In this document: positions 44,667-53,626 of the stretch, piece after piece
Layout of the letters: each line of letters begins with the position of its first letter
Numbering within the stretch: position 1 is the stretch's first letter
Origin: Syntrophomonadaceae bacterium
GTDB taxonomy: Bacteria > Bacillota > PH28-bin88
Direction: 5' to 3'
Assembly (NCBI GenBank): GCA_018333865.1
Contig: JAGXSE010000041.1
Span: 1-62,822, forward strand
Length of the DNA stretch: 62,822 nt
Notes under the pieces: model-generated
The model's database searches: none
What the model saw: only the letters and a program-made list of their open reading frames with translations
What the model was told of the DNA's origin: nothing
Made by a program: the position numbers and the translations under genes

Positions 44667-45875
44667 CTAAATTACCCCTTGCCGACGCAAGTCCAAAAGG
44701 CGATCTTCTGTAAGACCCAGCATTTCAATCAAAACCTCTTCCGTATGTTGACCCAAGCCGGGAGCAGCCGGCCTGATCTCCGGGTCAGGCATATCTGATA
44801 GCTTGATCGGGTTACCGGCCATAGGCAGCCTGCCCGCCACCGGATCCTCCATTTCCACAATCATCTTCCTGGCCCGCACCTGGGGATGGTTGACAACCTG
44901 GGCAATATTGTTGATGGGGCCGCAAGGCACTCCTGCCTCCTCCAATATAGCCAGCCATTCTGCGGTTGACCGCTGCGAAAAGGCCAGTGCCAAATGGGGC
45001 CTCAATTCCAGATAGTTTTCGGTCCTGGCCTTGTTGGTTGCAAACTGCGGCAAGTTAACGAGGTCTTCCCGTCCAAGCGCCCCGCAAAGCCTGGCCCAGA
45101 GCTGGTCGTTGCCTGCTGCCACAATAATCCATCCGTCTGATGTGGCAAAATTCTCAAAAGGGGCGATCGATGGATGGCGGCCCCCCAGAGGAGCTGGAAT
45201 CTCACCTGTCACAGCGTAACGGGCAATGGCATTTTCCAAAAGTGCCACCTGCCCATCCAGCATGGCGACATCCACAACCTGGCCCTGGCCGGTTAACCGC
45301 CGGCTGTACAGTGCTGTAACAATCCCGATGGCTGTAAACAACCCGGCCGTCAGATCCCCAATGGATGCTCCTACCCGGGTAGGCTGGCCGCCTGGTTGGC
45401 CGGTAATGCTCATCATCCCGCCGGCCCCTTGCACGATCATATCGTAGGCCGGCTTCAAGGCCCAGGGACCGGTCTGACCAAAACCGGAGCAAGCCGCATA
45501 AATCAAGGCAGGGTTGATTGCCTGCAGACTTTTCGCCCCTAGTCCCAGACGGTCCATGGCACCCGGCCGGAAGTTCTCAACCACCACGTCAACCCCCTGG
45601 ACCAACTTAGTGATCAGTTCCCGGCCCTCCCCGGACTTCAGGTTAACGGTAATACTTTTCTTTCCCCGGTTGATGCTCATAAAATAGGCGCTTTTGCCCT
45701 CCAAAAAAGGGCCAAAAGCCCTGGCATCGTCTCCCCCTTCCGGATGTTCAACTTTAATCACTTCCGCACCCATGTCAGCCAGGATCATGGTGCAGTAAGG
45801 CCCGGCCAAAACCCGGGTGAAATCCAGCACCCGGATGCCATGCAGAGGGTAAGCAGAATTGAGAATTTCCAGCAC
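44667..45875 (-). CDS. Class III CoA-transferase (CaiB/BaiF family)
   Basis: 402 residues. Moves CoA between organic acids through an aspartyl anhydride; family includes formyl-CoA:oxalate, carnitine and benzylsuccinate CoA-transferases. Seen: GIRVLDFTRVLAGPYCTMILADMGAEVIKVE in part, GDDARAFGPF, KSAYFMSINRGKKSI, the catalytic Asp in GASIGDLTAGLFTAIG, and EEAGVPCGPINNIAQV. The GTG at 45875 has GAGGAGG 7-8 nt upstream. The acid substrate cannot be named. It is followed by DUF1847 and the racemase-like gene. Confidence 0.92.
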   Translation of the reverse strand: MLEILNSAYPLHGIRVLDFTRVLAGPYCTMILADMGAEVIKVEHPEGGDDARAFGPFLEGKSAYFMSINRGKKSITVNLKSGEGRELITKLVQGVDVVVENFRPGAMDRLGLGAKSLQAINPALIYAACSGFGQTGPWALKPAYDMIVQGAGGMMSITGQPGGQPTRVGASIGDLTAGLFTAIGIVTALYSRRLTGQGQVVDVAMLDGQVALLENAIARYAVTGEIPAPLGGRHPSIAPFENFATSDGWIIVAAGNDQLWARLCGALGREDLVNLPQFATNKARTENYLELRPHLALAFSQRSTAEWLAILEEAGVPCGPINNIAQVVNHPQVRARKMIVEMEDPVAGRLPMAGNPIKLSDMPDPEIRPAAPGLGQHTEEVLIEMLGLTEDRLLDLRRQGVI

Positions 45876-46158
45876 ATGCAATCCTCCTCGCAATTATATA
45901 AATGTCCGACAAAGCTGATCATAATTGACCCCTAGCATACGCAGGGTTTTCACTTAAGCATAATATTTCTACCTTTACGAAGGATAAACCTTTGTTATTA
46001 TTTAGGGAGAAAAGCTAAAAGTCAAGAAAAAGCCCTGCTTTTCAGTAACTAGCAGGAGGTCCGGAGAAGATATTTCTCACCTTGCTTTATACGTGCAAAT
46101 TTGCCATAATCAGGGAGACTAAACTATTTCGGACCAATACTATCTATGAGGTGAAAAA

Positions 46159-47301
46159 ATGGCCTTGATTGAACTGATCGCAACCGCTACTTTTGGGCTG
46201 GAAGCGGTGGTGGCCCGCGAAGTGCAAAAACTTGGATACGAAGACGTTAAAGTGGAAAACGCCAGAGTTAACTTTAAGGCCGGTACCGAAGCTATTTGCA
46301 GAACCAATCTGTGGCTCAGGAGCGCAGACCGGGTTTTAATTAAAATAGGTGAATTCCCGGCAACCACCTTTGAGGAACTTTTCGAAAAAACCAAGGCCCT
46401 GCCCTGGGCAGACTGGATTCCCGAAGACGGCAACTTTCCGGTGGAAGGAAAGTCTGTTAAGTCCACTCTATACAGTGTCCCCGATTGCCAGGCCATTGTC
46501 AAAAAGGCCGTGGTGGAAAGCATGAAAACCCGCTACCGGCGCCAGTGGTTTGATGAAAAGGGTCCTCGCTATACCATTGAGGTGGCCTTATTGAAAGATA
46601 TGGCCACCCTGACCATTGATACCAGCGGCCCGGGACTGCACAAGCGAGGTTACCGGAAACTTGCCAGTGCCGCCCCATTAAAGGAAACCTTGGCAGCAGC
46701 CATGGTTAACCTAAGCTATTGGAATCCAGACCGGCTACTTTTGGACCCCTTCTGCGGATCCGGGACTATTCCCATTGAGGCGGCCTTGATCGGATTAAAC
46801 ATGGCCCCGGGACTTAACCGGGAATTTGCCGCCGAAAAATGGCCCATTATCCCCGGGAAGTTTTGGCAGACAGCCCGACAGGAAGCCAGAAACTTGGTCC
46901 GCGACGATATCAAACTGGAGATCCGGGGGACTGATATGAATAATGAGGTCTTAAGTATGGCCAGGTACCATGCAAAAGAGGCCGGAGTAGAAAAACACAT
47001 CCACTGGCAGCAAATGCCTTTAGCGGAAGTGCGAACCAAGCAGAAATACGGCTGTGTAATCTGCAACCCTCCCTACGGGGAACGCCTGGAGGAACAAAAC
47101 ACGGTAGAGAGCCTGTACCGGGAAATGGGACAGGTCTTCCGCCCGTTGGATACCTGGTCCTTTTACGTACTGACCGCTAACCAGGGCTTTGAGCGGCTTT
47201 TTGGCCGTAAGGCAGACAAAAAGCGGAAATTATATAACGGCCGCATCGAGTGCCATTACTACCAGTATTACGGCCCCAGGCCGCCCCGCCGGGAAGAATA
47301 G
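46159..47301 (+). CDS. THUMP-domain 23S rRNA (guanine-N2) methyltransferase, RlmL/YpsC type
   Basis: 380 residues. N-terminal ferredoxin-like/THUMP region (1-160; LIELIATATFGLEAVVAREV, LRSADRVLIKIGEFPATTFEELFE) and C-terminal Rossmann methyltransferase with DPFCGSGTIPIEAAL (SAM-binding) and catalytic VICNPPYGERL. ETLAAAMVNLSYWNPDRLLL is also typical. It uses SAM to modify large-subunit rRNA. AGGTGAAAAA precedes the ATG. Single gene, divergent from the CoA-transferase. Confidence 0.93.
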   Translation: MALIELIATATFGLEAVVAREVQKLGYEDVKVENARVNFKAGTEAICRTNLWLRSADRVLIKIGEFPATTFEELFEKTKALPWADWIPEDGNFPVEGKSVKSTLYSVPDCQAIVKKAVVESMKTRYRRQWFDEKGPRYTIEVALLKDMATLTIDTSGPGLHKRGYRKLASAAPLKETLAAAMVNLSYWNPDRLLLDPFCGSGTIPIEAALIGLNMAPGLNREFAAEKWPIIPGKFWQTARQEARNLVRDDIKLEIRGTDMNNEVLSMARYHAKEAGVEKHIHWQQMPLAEVRTKQKYGCVICNPPYGERLEEQNTVESLYREMGQVFRPLDTWSFYVLTANQGFERLFGRKADKKRKLYNGRIECHYYQYYGPRPPRREE

Positions 47302-47477
47302 TCAGGCAGCAGCTCCCAGTCACTAATAGACCAGGGCTACTCGTCCAAAGTGGGAATTTTTTTACCCGGCTGGAGCAGGTGGAGCATACATGACGGACCC
47401 TATGCCGGAAACGCCTGTAACCGTCCAAAATAGGGGATTGCCACAATCAATGGCATGTAAAATCCTGAAAACATAAC

Positions 47478-47520
47478 ATTCAATTCAAGAACCGTCCCCG
47501 GATTTACCCGGATTTACATA
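47478..47520. repeat. REP-like AAGAACCGTCCCC fragment
   Basis: Contains AAGAACCGTCCCCGG and a short direct repeat GGATTTACCC/GGATTTACAT. It is the reverse complement of the motif at 339-380. It lies just beyond the stop codon of the DUF2877 gene. The rest of 47302-47503 shows no gene. Confidence 0.4.
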
Positions 47521-48391
47521 AGTGTTCCAAGGTGGCAAGTACCGCATGCGCGATATCAAAACCGGTGCTTGCTCCAAGCATAGTAATCCGGGACAGGATA
47601 CCGGTATTGCTCTCTCCCCGGACAAGGCTTATGAGAAAGTCCCTTGCCGGTTCCGGCGCCAGTCCCCTTCTGCCCATTTCCAGCATGTGGGCGCCAAGCA
47701 GGGTGGTGCCGGCCACAGCTTCGGGCGGGATGTGCGGCGGTTGCCAGCGCTCTCCCCTGCTTTGCTTAAAGTACCTGCAAGTTAACAGGGCGCCACAAAC
47801 CAGGTCATCACCGCTGGGAGTGGAACCCCGGCCGAGGCCAACAAGGTCTGCGCAGGCCGAGTTGAAGCCGGCGCGGTCTCCCGCAGCAAGAGAGCTAAGA
47901 AGTCTCGGAAAGCTTTCCCTGATTCGCTCTCTGAAATAGCCTTCCCCTGACGACCCGCCAATAAGAACAGAGCTTGATATATCACATCCGGCGGCCAGCA
48001 GGCTAGCTTTAACCTCCGGCAGTACGGAGCGGATAGCAGCTGTGCCGGCCGCCGGCAGAACACCGGGCGCAAAAGAGATGTCTTTACCGGCGCCCAAACA
48101 TATTGATACCTCATGATTTTTTGGAAACCAGACTGTTCCCCGACCAAAGCTTCCTTCCATGCCAGGATGCAAAACCCTGCCAAAGTTCCGGAAACCTTCC
48201 CGGGTAAGGCCAATGGTGGAAGGGCCGCGCCAGGTGACGGGAGCGGCGACCATCAATAGATGGCGCCAGCCTTCCACCCGCAGGTTGATTACCTGGTCAT
48301 GCACCGAAAGAACAGTTAATTTTCTTGGCCTTTTATAGGCCGCCAGATCCCTGGCCCACCACATTACTTCACAATCCGTTTTTCCGCTCAT
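47504..48391 (-). CDS. allH: DUF2877 protein, AllH-like subunit of an oxamate carbamoyltransferase
   Basis: 295 residues. Homologue of E. coli YlbF (AllH), which with FdrA (AllF) and YlbE (AllG) forms the three-component carbamoyltransferase converting oxalurate and phosphate to oxamate and carbamoyl phosphate. Family hallmark: DLVGLGRGSTPSGDDLVCGALLTC (about 185-210); also VAGTTLLGAHMLEMGRRGLAP and SLVRGES. Last gene of the leftward catabolic cluster, 19 nt after the permease. It is separated from its partner DUF1116 by the permease and hydroxylase genes, an unusual order. Substrate in this organism is inferred, not shown. Confidence 0.85.
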   Translation of the reverse strand: MSGKTDCEVMWWARDLAAYKRPRKLTVLSVHDQVINLRVEGWRHLLMVAAPVTWRGPSTIGLTREGFRNFGRVLHPGMEGSFGRGTVWFPKNHEVSICLGAGKDISFAPGVLPAAGTAAIRSVLPEVKASLLAAGCDISSSVLIGGSSGEGYFRERIRESFPRLLSSLAAGDRAGFNSACADLVGLGRGSTPSGDDLVCGALLTCRYFKQSRGERWQPPHIPPEAVAGTTLLGAHMLEMGRRGLAPEPARDFLISLVRGESNTGILSRITMLGASTGFDIAHAVLATLEHLCKSG

Positions 48392-48410
48392 AGCACCGAC
48401 CTGACGCTAA

Positions 48411-49841
48411 CTAATTTTCCTTGTATACATTATTAAAAATCATGTACAGGACAAGAGCGATCGGTATCGCCGGATACCAAATGATACCACCTGGGAATGG
48501 AAAGATGCCAACAGTTATGATCTGACCCGTGGGAACAGCGATCAGATAACAAAGAACCCAAGTCAGGATGAGTGAAGCATATGCCGCCTTGCTCCACCCG
48601 TTAGAGTACCAGGGGCCATCTGGTCCGTATGTGTAGAGCTTTTGCACATTAAAGTTACCTTTTCTCAACACCCAGTAGTTAGCCACCATAATGCCGGTGA
48701 TCGGACCCAATAATATGCCGTAGTTTGCCGCCCACTTTGTTGTATAGTCAACTATACCTGAAGCGTATCCAAAAGCCCACCAGGGAGCAAGGAAAAAGGC
48801 AATGATCGCGGACACATACACACCCTTTTTCCAGGACATTTTTAGTTGGGACATCAACATGCTGACCATTGGCGGAGCATTGGCGGTGATATCTGTCGAC
48901 CAGGGCGCCAGGAAGGAGAATGATAGCCCTATCAGCACAGCCAGCAAGCCGGGAGCAAACTTGAGAATAATTTCCTGGGGCAGTACAGTTCCGGTTAGTG
49001 CAACTGCAGAATACCCTAACGCCGTTCCCAAAAGTTGGCCGATAATTAGGCCGAAGAGAAGACCTATCGGGAGGGCACGGGGATTCCTGGCATCTATACC
49101 CCGGCTCAGGTCGCTGATATTTACCGATACTGTCGCCCACCAGTTTGTTTGGATAGCAAGGTATGTTAAAAAGCCCATGCTGAAATATCCTGTCGTGCTG
49201 ACAAACATATTCGGAATATTAGGGGCAAATTCAGCTGATGTAGCCAGCCAGACGACGAGCCAGAGAAAATATAGCAGGATTAATGGTCCTGCCCAATCGG
49301 CCATCTTCCCTATCCCTTTTAGGCCAAGCCGCATCACAGCAACTAAAGAGGCCAGATAAAAAACAATAGCTATCGGAAGGTAACGGATCGCCACATCCAT
49401 GATCGCATCAGCAGGTACTCCAACCAGCATCAAAAAGACCATCAACAAAGCCAGGGAGCCGACGTATACTTCTATGCCATACCAAATCGCGCCGGAAATA
49501 GCTCTCAGGATCAACGGCAGCCCAGTTCCTTTAAAGCCAAAGGGTTCCCTTAGCTGTACGGCATACGTGATGCCGTATTTTACCCCGGGTATACCGTTTA
49601 GCCACATCATGGCGGCGGCGGCCAGGTTCCCGATAAAACTTCCGATTAAAGCCTGCCAGATATCGAGACCAAAACCTTTGGCGATCGGGCCCAGGAAAAA
49701 CATCGGTATACAGGCACTCAGCGAAAACATCATCAGCGTGAAGGTCAACGTGCCATATTTCTTCTCGCTAGCCGGAACCGGCAAAAGATCTGGGTTCTCC
49801 TGGTATCCCTGCGGAACTACAGGTTGATTTTCTCCGGACAT
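48411..49841 (-). CDS. NCS1-family nucleobase/allantoin/hydantoin permease
   Basis: 476 residues, 12 membrane helices. NCS1 members carry uracil, cytosine, allantoin, hydantoin or thiamine with H+ or Na+. Seen: GYQENPDLLPVPASEKKYGT (cytosolic N-terminus), IPMFFLGPIAKGFGLDIWQALIG, NGIPGVKYGITYAVQLREPFG-type helix 2-3 loop, ISGAIWYGIEVYVGSLAL, NWWATVSVNISDLSRG and GPITGIMVANYWVLRKGNFN. The ATG at 49841 has GAAAGGGGAG. Its place inside the cluster makes it the likely importer of the heterocyclic substrate. Confidence 0.92.
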   Translation of the reverse strand: MSGENQPVVPQGYQENPDLLPVPASEKKYGTLTFTLMMFSLSACIPMFFLGPIAKGFGLDIWQALIGSFIGNLAAAAMMWLNGIPGVKYGITYAVQLREPFGFKGTGLPLILRAISGAIWYGIEVYVGSLALLMVFLMLVGVPADAIMDVAIRYLPIAIVFYLASLVAVMRLGLKGIGKMADWAGPLILLYFLWLVVWLATSAEFAPNIPNMFVSTTGYFSMGFLTYLAIQTNWWATVSVNISDLSRGIDARNPRALPIGLLFGLIIGQLLGTALGYSAVALTGTVLPQEIILKFAPGLLAVLIGLSFSFLAPWSTDITANAPPMVSMLMSQLKMSWKKGVYVSAIIAFFLAPWWAFGYASGIVDYTTKWAANYGILLGPITGIMVANYWVLRKGNFNVQKLYTYGPDGPWYSNGWSKAAYASLILTWVLCYLIAVPTGQIITVGIFPFPGGIIWYPAIPIALVLYMIFNNVYKEN

Positions 49842-49912
49842 CAATCTCTCCCCTTTCTAAAATTTCTTAAAATTAATGTTGTTTGTTGGCGCCGATCGGC
49901 GCTCTTTGTCTG

Positions 49913-52231
49913 TTATGAGATCAATTCACCCTCCTTTCTTGCTTTCTCTTTCAATGCCTGCACAATCCGTTCGGGTGTAATGGGGAAAGTATTAAATTCC
50001 ACCCCGATGGCATTAGCAACGGCATTGGCAATAGCGGGAGCCACTCCGATCATGGGAGGCTCACCCACACCCCGGGCGCCGAAAGGACCCCCCTCTTCCG
50101 GCGTCTCTAAAACGAAACAGTTGATATCGGGCACGTTTTCAATGGTGGGTATCTTATAGTCGGTATAGTTGTGGTTTAAGACCCGTCCCCTGTCCAGCTT
50201 AAGTTCTTCGTAGAGAGCGGTGCCAAGGCCCATAATGGCCCCGCCGTTAAGCTGGGCTTTGCATAGTTGCGGGTTGATGGCCTGGCCGGCATCCATCACA
50301 CTGGCAATCCGCAGCAGGTTAATGGCCCCGGTTTCCGGGTCGATTTCCACCTCCGCGGCAGTGGCGCCAAAGGTCCAGAACAGGCCGGGGTTGCCCTGAC
50401 CGGTTTCTGGATCCAGGTTGGACAGGGTGGTAGGAACCCAGGAACCCCTGCCGATGATCGGCCCGGTCAGGCCTTCACCGGTTGCTTTTTTAAAGCTGTT
50501 GGCCAGTTTTGCCACCTCGATGAATCTGCTGTGGTCCTTAACCCATCGGACAACAGTGTCACTTAGTTCCAGTTCATCTTCCGGCACACCAATGGCCGGG
50601 CCGGCCAGGGCATAAAGTTGATCCTTCACATCCTGCGCCGCTTTCAGCACTGCATTGCCGCAGCAGTAAGTGGTTCGGCTGCCCACGCTCTGCCACTCGT
50701 AAGGGGTGAAATCGGTGTCAGGCATCCGGAGCTCGATCTTTTCAGGGGGGATGTTCAGGGCTTCTGCTGTCATCTGCACAAAGACGGTTAGCATGCCCTG
50801 GCCCATCTCAGTGCTGCCGATCAGCAGGTGGACAGTGCCGTCCTCATTTAAACGGATAATAGCCGAAGACGAAGCGTTGCTGGGTTGAGCCGGTGCTTTG
50901 ACCATGCCGGCGATGCCCTTACCCCTGTATTTACCACCCTTATGACCAAAGTCAACCGCATCGGCCACCACTTTAAGGCACTGGTCGAATGCCACGTGTT
51001 TTACCACCTGACCACTGGCCGTGCTGGAGCCGTCTTTCATGCCGTTAATCAGCCTGATCTGCAGCGGGTCAATGTTAAGCATGCCTGCAATTTCGTCCAT
51101 CTGGCGTTCGATACCCCACTGCATTTCACACATGCCAAAGCCCCTGAGCGGACCTCCAACAGGGTTATTGGTGTAAACGCAGTAGGAATCGGTTTTGACG
51201 TTAGGTATATCATAAGCGCCGGTGGAGCTGTAGCCAGCGGCACGGACTATGTTAACCCCGTATTCGGTATAGGCGCCGCCGTCCCAGATCATCTCGTACT
51301 CCATTGCTGTCAGACGGCCGTCTTTTCTGACGCCGGTTTTCAAGCGGGAATAGAGAGCCTGACGGACGAAGGAACCCTGAATATCCTCCTCGCGGGTAAA
51401 CACAAGCCGGACAACATAACCTGGGCACTTTTTGGCCAGCGGGATCACCAGGCCCTCCATGGTAGCGCCGGCCTTGCCGCCGAAACCGCCGCCGATATAG
51501 TTGGAAATGATGCGGATTTTATGCAGCGGCATACCCAGTGATTTGGCCAGAAGCTGGCGCACAGCGGATGGTGACTGGGCGGTGGTCCAGATGGTAAGCT
51601 TGCCGTCTAGCCCCCACATGGCTGCGGCTTTATGGGTTTCCAGGGTGACGTGCTGGATATGGGGAACGAAGTAGTTACGTTCAATAACCAGGTCCGCTTC
51701 GGCAAAGCCCTTTTCCACATCGCCTTTGCGGAGTTTAAAATGGTTGGCGATATTGGTGCAGGATTTGGGGTAAAAAACCGGCACCAGCTCGTAACGGCAA
51801 AGTTCCTCGTGGATGAGCGGCGCATCAGGTTTCATGGCTTCCCGGGGATCAAATAAAGCCGACAGCTCTTCGTATTCTACCTCGATCAGCTCAGCAGCTG
51901 CCGCCGCCGCTTCCTCCGTAACAGCTGCCACTGCCGCCACCGGCTCGCCGTAAAACCTTACTTTATCTACGGCAAAGAAATTCCGGTCGATCAGGTACAG
52001 GCCGATGCGGTTGGGGAAGTCTTTGCCCGTTACCACAGCCTTGACACCAGGGTAGTTTTCCGCCTTTGAGGTATCAATACTCCTGATGATGGCATGGGCG
52101 ACGTTACTCTTTTTGATCTTGGCATAAAGCAGAGGGCCGATATAAAGGTCTTCCAGGAACTTCGCGCTGCCGGTCACCTTTTCAATGGCCTCTTTGCGCG
52201 GGAGGCTTGTTCCGACATATTTCAAGGACAT
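49913..52231 (-). CDS. Xanthine-dehydrogenase-type hydroxylase, molybdenum-binding subunit
   Basis: 772 residues. Binds the molybdopterin cofactor and hydroxylates an N-heterocycle or aldehyde with water. N-terminal domain (KYVGTSLPRKEAIEKVTGSA ...), then Moco motifs TIWTTAQSPSAVRQLLAKS, NYIGGGFGGKAGA, GGPLRGFGMCEMQWGIERQM, GSTEMGQGMLTVFVQMTAE, and the catalytic glutamate in GARGVGEPPMIG near the C-terminus. The ATG at 52231 with GGAAGGAGGAAG overlaps the small-subunit gene by 10 nt; the 27 upstream codons are rejected. Subunit type is certain; substrate is not (xanthine, uracil, hydantoin and nicotinate-like compounds are all possible). Confidence 0.93.
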   Translation of the reverse strand: MSLKYVGTSLPRKEAIEKVTGSAKFLEDLYIGPLLYAKIKKSNVAHAIIRSIDTSKAENYPGVKAVVTGKDFPNRIGLYLIDRNFFAVDKVRFYGEPVAAVAAVTEEAAAAAAELIEVEYEELSALFDPREAMKPDAPLIHEELCRYELVPVFYPKSCTNIANHFKLRKGDVEKGFAEADLVIERNYFVPHIQHVTLETHKAAAMWGLDGKLTIWTTAQSPSAVRQLLAKSLGMPLHKIRIISNYIGGGFGGKAGATMEGLVIPLAKKCPGYVVRLVFTREEDIQGSFVRQALYSRLKTGVRKDGRLTAMEYEMIWDGGAYTEYGVNIVRAAGYSSTGAYDIPNVKTDSYCVYTNNPVGGPLRGFGMCEMQWGIERQMDEIAGMLNIDPLQIRLINGMKDGSSTASGQVVKHVAFDQCLKVVADAVDFGHKGGKYRGKGIAGMVKAPAQPSNASSSAIIRLNEDGTVHLLIGSTEMGQGMLTVFVQMTAEALNIPPEKIELRMPDTDFTPYEWQSVGSRTTYCCGNAVLKAAQDVKDQLYALAGPAIGVPEDELELSDTVVRWVKDHSRFIEVAKLANSFKKATGEGLTGPIIGRGSWVPTTLSNLDPETGQGNPGLFWTFGATAAEVEIDPETGAINLLRIASVMDAGQAINPQLCKAQLNGGAIMGLGTALYEELKLDRGRVLNHNYTDYKIPTIENVPDINCFVLETPEEGGPFGARGVGEPPMIGVAPAIANAVANAIGVEFNTFPITPERIVQALKEKARKEGELIS

Positions 52232-52719
52232 CTCGCTTCCTCCTTCCGCCCCTGTTTTTTGCCACAGGTCTTGACGGCCTCGCGAATTTCCACGTAAGCG
52301 CCGCAACGGCAAAGGTTGCCGCTCAGGGCCTCGTTGATTTCTTTGTCGCTGGGCGACGGATTACGGTTGAGCAGGGCGCGGGCCGACATAATCATACCGG
52401 GTGTGCAGTAACCGCACTGGAAGGCACTGTGGTCGATAAAGGCCTGCTGGATCAGGTCCAGTTCCCCGTTTTTGGCCAGGCCTTCGATGGTCACCAGGTC
52501 CCTGCCGTCCAGTTCTGCGGCCAGCACAACGCAGGAATTTACCGCTTCCCCGTCCAGCAACACCATGCAGGCACCGCATTCACCCACCTCGCAGCCTTCC
52601 TTGGTGCCGGTAAGCTTTAGTTCTTCCCGGATAAATTTCAATAGACTAAGCCAAGAGTTCACTGTCCGGACCTCTTTATAACCGTTCACCGTAAAATTGA
52701 TAGTAATATTCCCTGCCAT
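52222..52719 (-). CDS. Hydroxylase [2Fe-2S] small subunit
   Basis: 165 residues with two [2Fe-2S] clusters: plant-ferredoxin type CEVGECGACMVLLDG ... C, and the second, helical CGYCTPGMIMSA ... NLCRCGAY. Carries electrons from the Mo site to FAD. The ATG at 52719 follows GGAGGTG; a GTG two codons earlier overlaps the previous stop. Middle gene of FAD - FeS - Mo subunits. Confidence 0.95.
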   Translation of the reverse strand: MAGNITINFTVNGYKEVRTVNSWLSLLKFIREELKLTGTKEGCEVGECGACMVLLDGEAVNSCVVLAAELDGRDLVTIEGLAKNGELDLIQQAFIDHSAFQCGYCTPGMIMSARALLNRNPSPSDKEINEALSGNLCRCGAYVEIREAVKTCGKKQGRKEEARCP

Positions 52720-52721
52720 AC

Positions 52722-53546
52722 TCACACCTCCATTATCTCGGCCAAACCGCGACGGACCAAGACCTCGGCCAGGTGACAGCGGTACTCACGGGAGCCACGC
52801 AGGTCGGTGATGGGAATAATATCGTCTTTAACCAGGGCTGCGGCAGCATTCCAGTCGGTCGAACCCCCGTTGACAGCTTTTTCCACCGCCTTGGCACGCA
52901 CCGGGGTGGGAGCTACAGCACTGACGGCAATCCTGATCCCGTCATCGCGCTTCTGCACAGCAACACCCACCGTTGCCAGATCCACCGAGCCAGTACGGGA
53001 GGCCTTGTAATAGATGCCTTTGCCGGCGGGGTATGGCTTTGGTATCAACACAGACACCACAAGTTCGCCTTTATTAAGCGCCGTTTTCCCGGGAGCAACA
53101 AAAAAGTCCTCGATTGCTAAAGAACGCTCGCCGCCCGGACCGGCAATATTAACCAGTGCCCCCAGGCAGTACAGGGCGGCAGCCGTGTCGGCAGCCGGGG
53201 AGGCATTGCAGATGTTCCCGGCCAGCGTTCCCCGGTTGCGGATGGAGAAGGAGCCGATATGATGGCAGGCTTTGGCCAGCACAGGCACATTTTTCGCCAC
53301 AGGTTCAAACCGCTCAATCTGGTTTAAGGTCACGGCGGCGCCGATGGTAATACCGGCCTCGTCCTCCCTTAACACTTTTAACTCTGGAATACTCTTGATA
53401 TCAAGGATCAGGCGCGGGCTGTACTTGCCTCCTCTCATGCCCACCAAGAGGTCGGTGCCGCCGGCAAGCAGAAATACACCCTCGCCGCCAAGCAACCCTG
53501 TCACCTCACTCAGAGTGGTACATTTTCTGTATGCAAAATTCCGCAT
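52722..53546 (-). CDS. Hydroxylase FAD-binding subunit
   Basis: 274 residues, CoxM/XdhB type. FAD motifs LLAGGTDLLVGMRGGKYSPR and GTLAGNICNASPAADTAAALYCLGA; C-terminal CO-dehydrogenase flavoprotein domain from about 170 (YKASRTGSVDLATVGVAVQ). Passes electrons to NAD or another acceptor. The ATG at 53546 has GGAGGTGAAGG. The stop overlaps the start of the small subunit. It follows the DUF1116 gene by about 80 nt. Confidence 0.94.
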   Translation of the reverse strand: MRNFAYRKCTTLSEVTGLLGGEGVFLLAGGTDLLVGMRGGKYSPRLILDIKSIPELKVLREDEAGITIGAAVTLNQIERFEPVAKNVPVLAKACHHIGSFSIRNRGTLAGNICNASPAADTAAALYCLGALVNIAGPGGERSLAIEDFFVAPGKTALNKGELVVSVLIPKPYPAGKGIYYKASRTGSVDLATVGVAVQKRDDGIRIAVSAVAPTPVRAKAVEKAVNGGSTDWNAAAALVKDDIIPITDLRGSREYRCHLAEVLVRRGLAEIMEV

Positions 53547-53626
53547 ACCCTTCACCTCCGGAAAAAGAAAATAGTCTAAACGCCGTTACTATTCAGGCAT
53601 GCTGGTTTTCTCATTCTGACTACTTA

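Noticed and set aside
50885-51541. 218-codon plus-strand open frame
   Set aside because: Antisense to the molybdenum subunit of the hydroxylase; low-complexity His/Val composition and no start signal.
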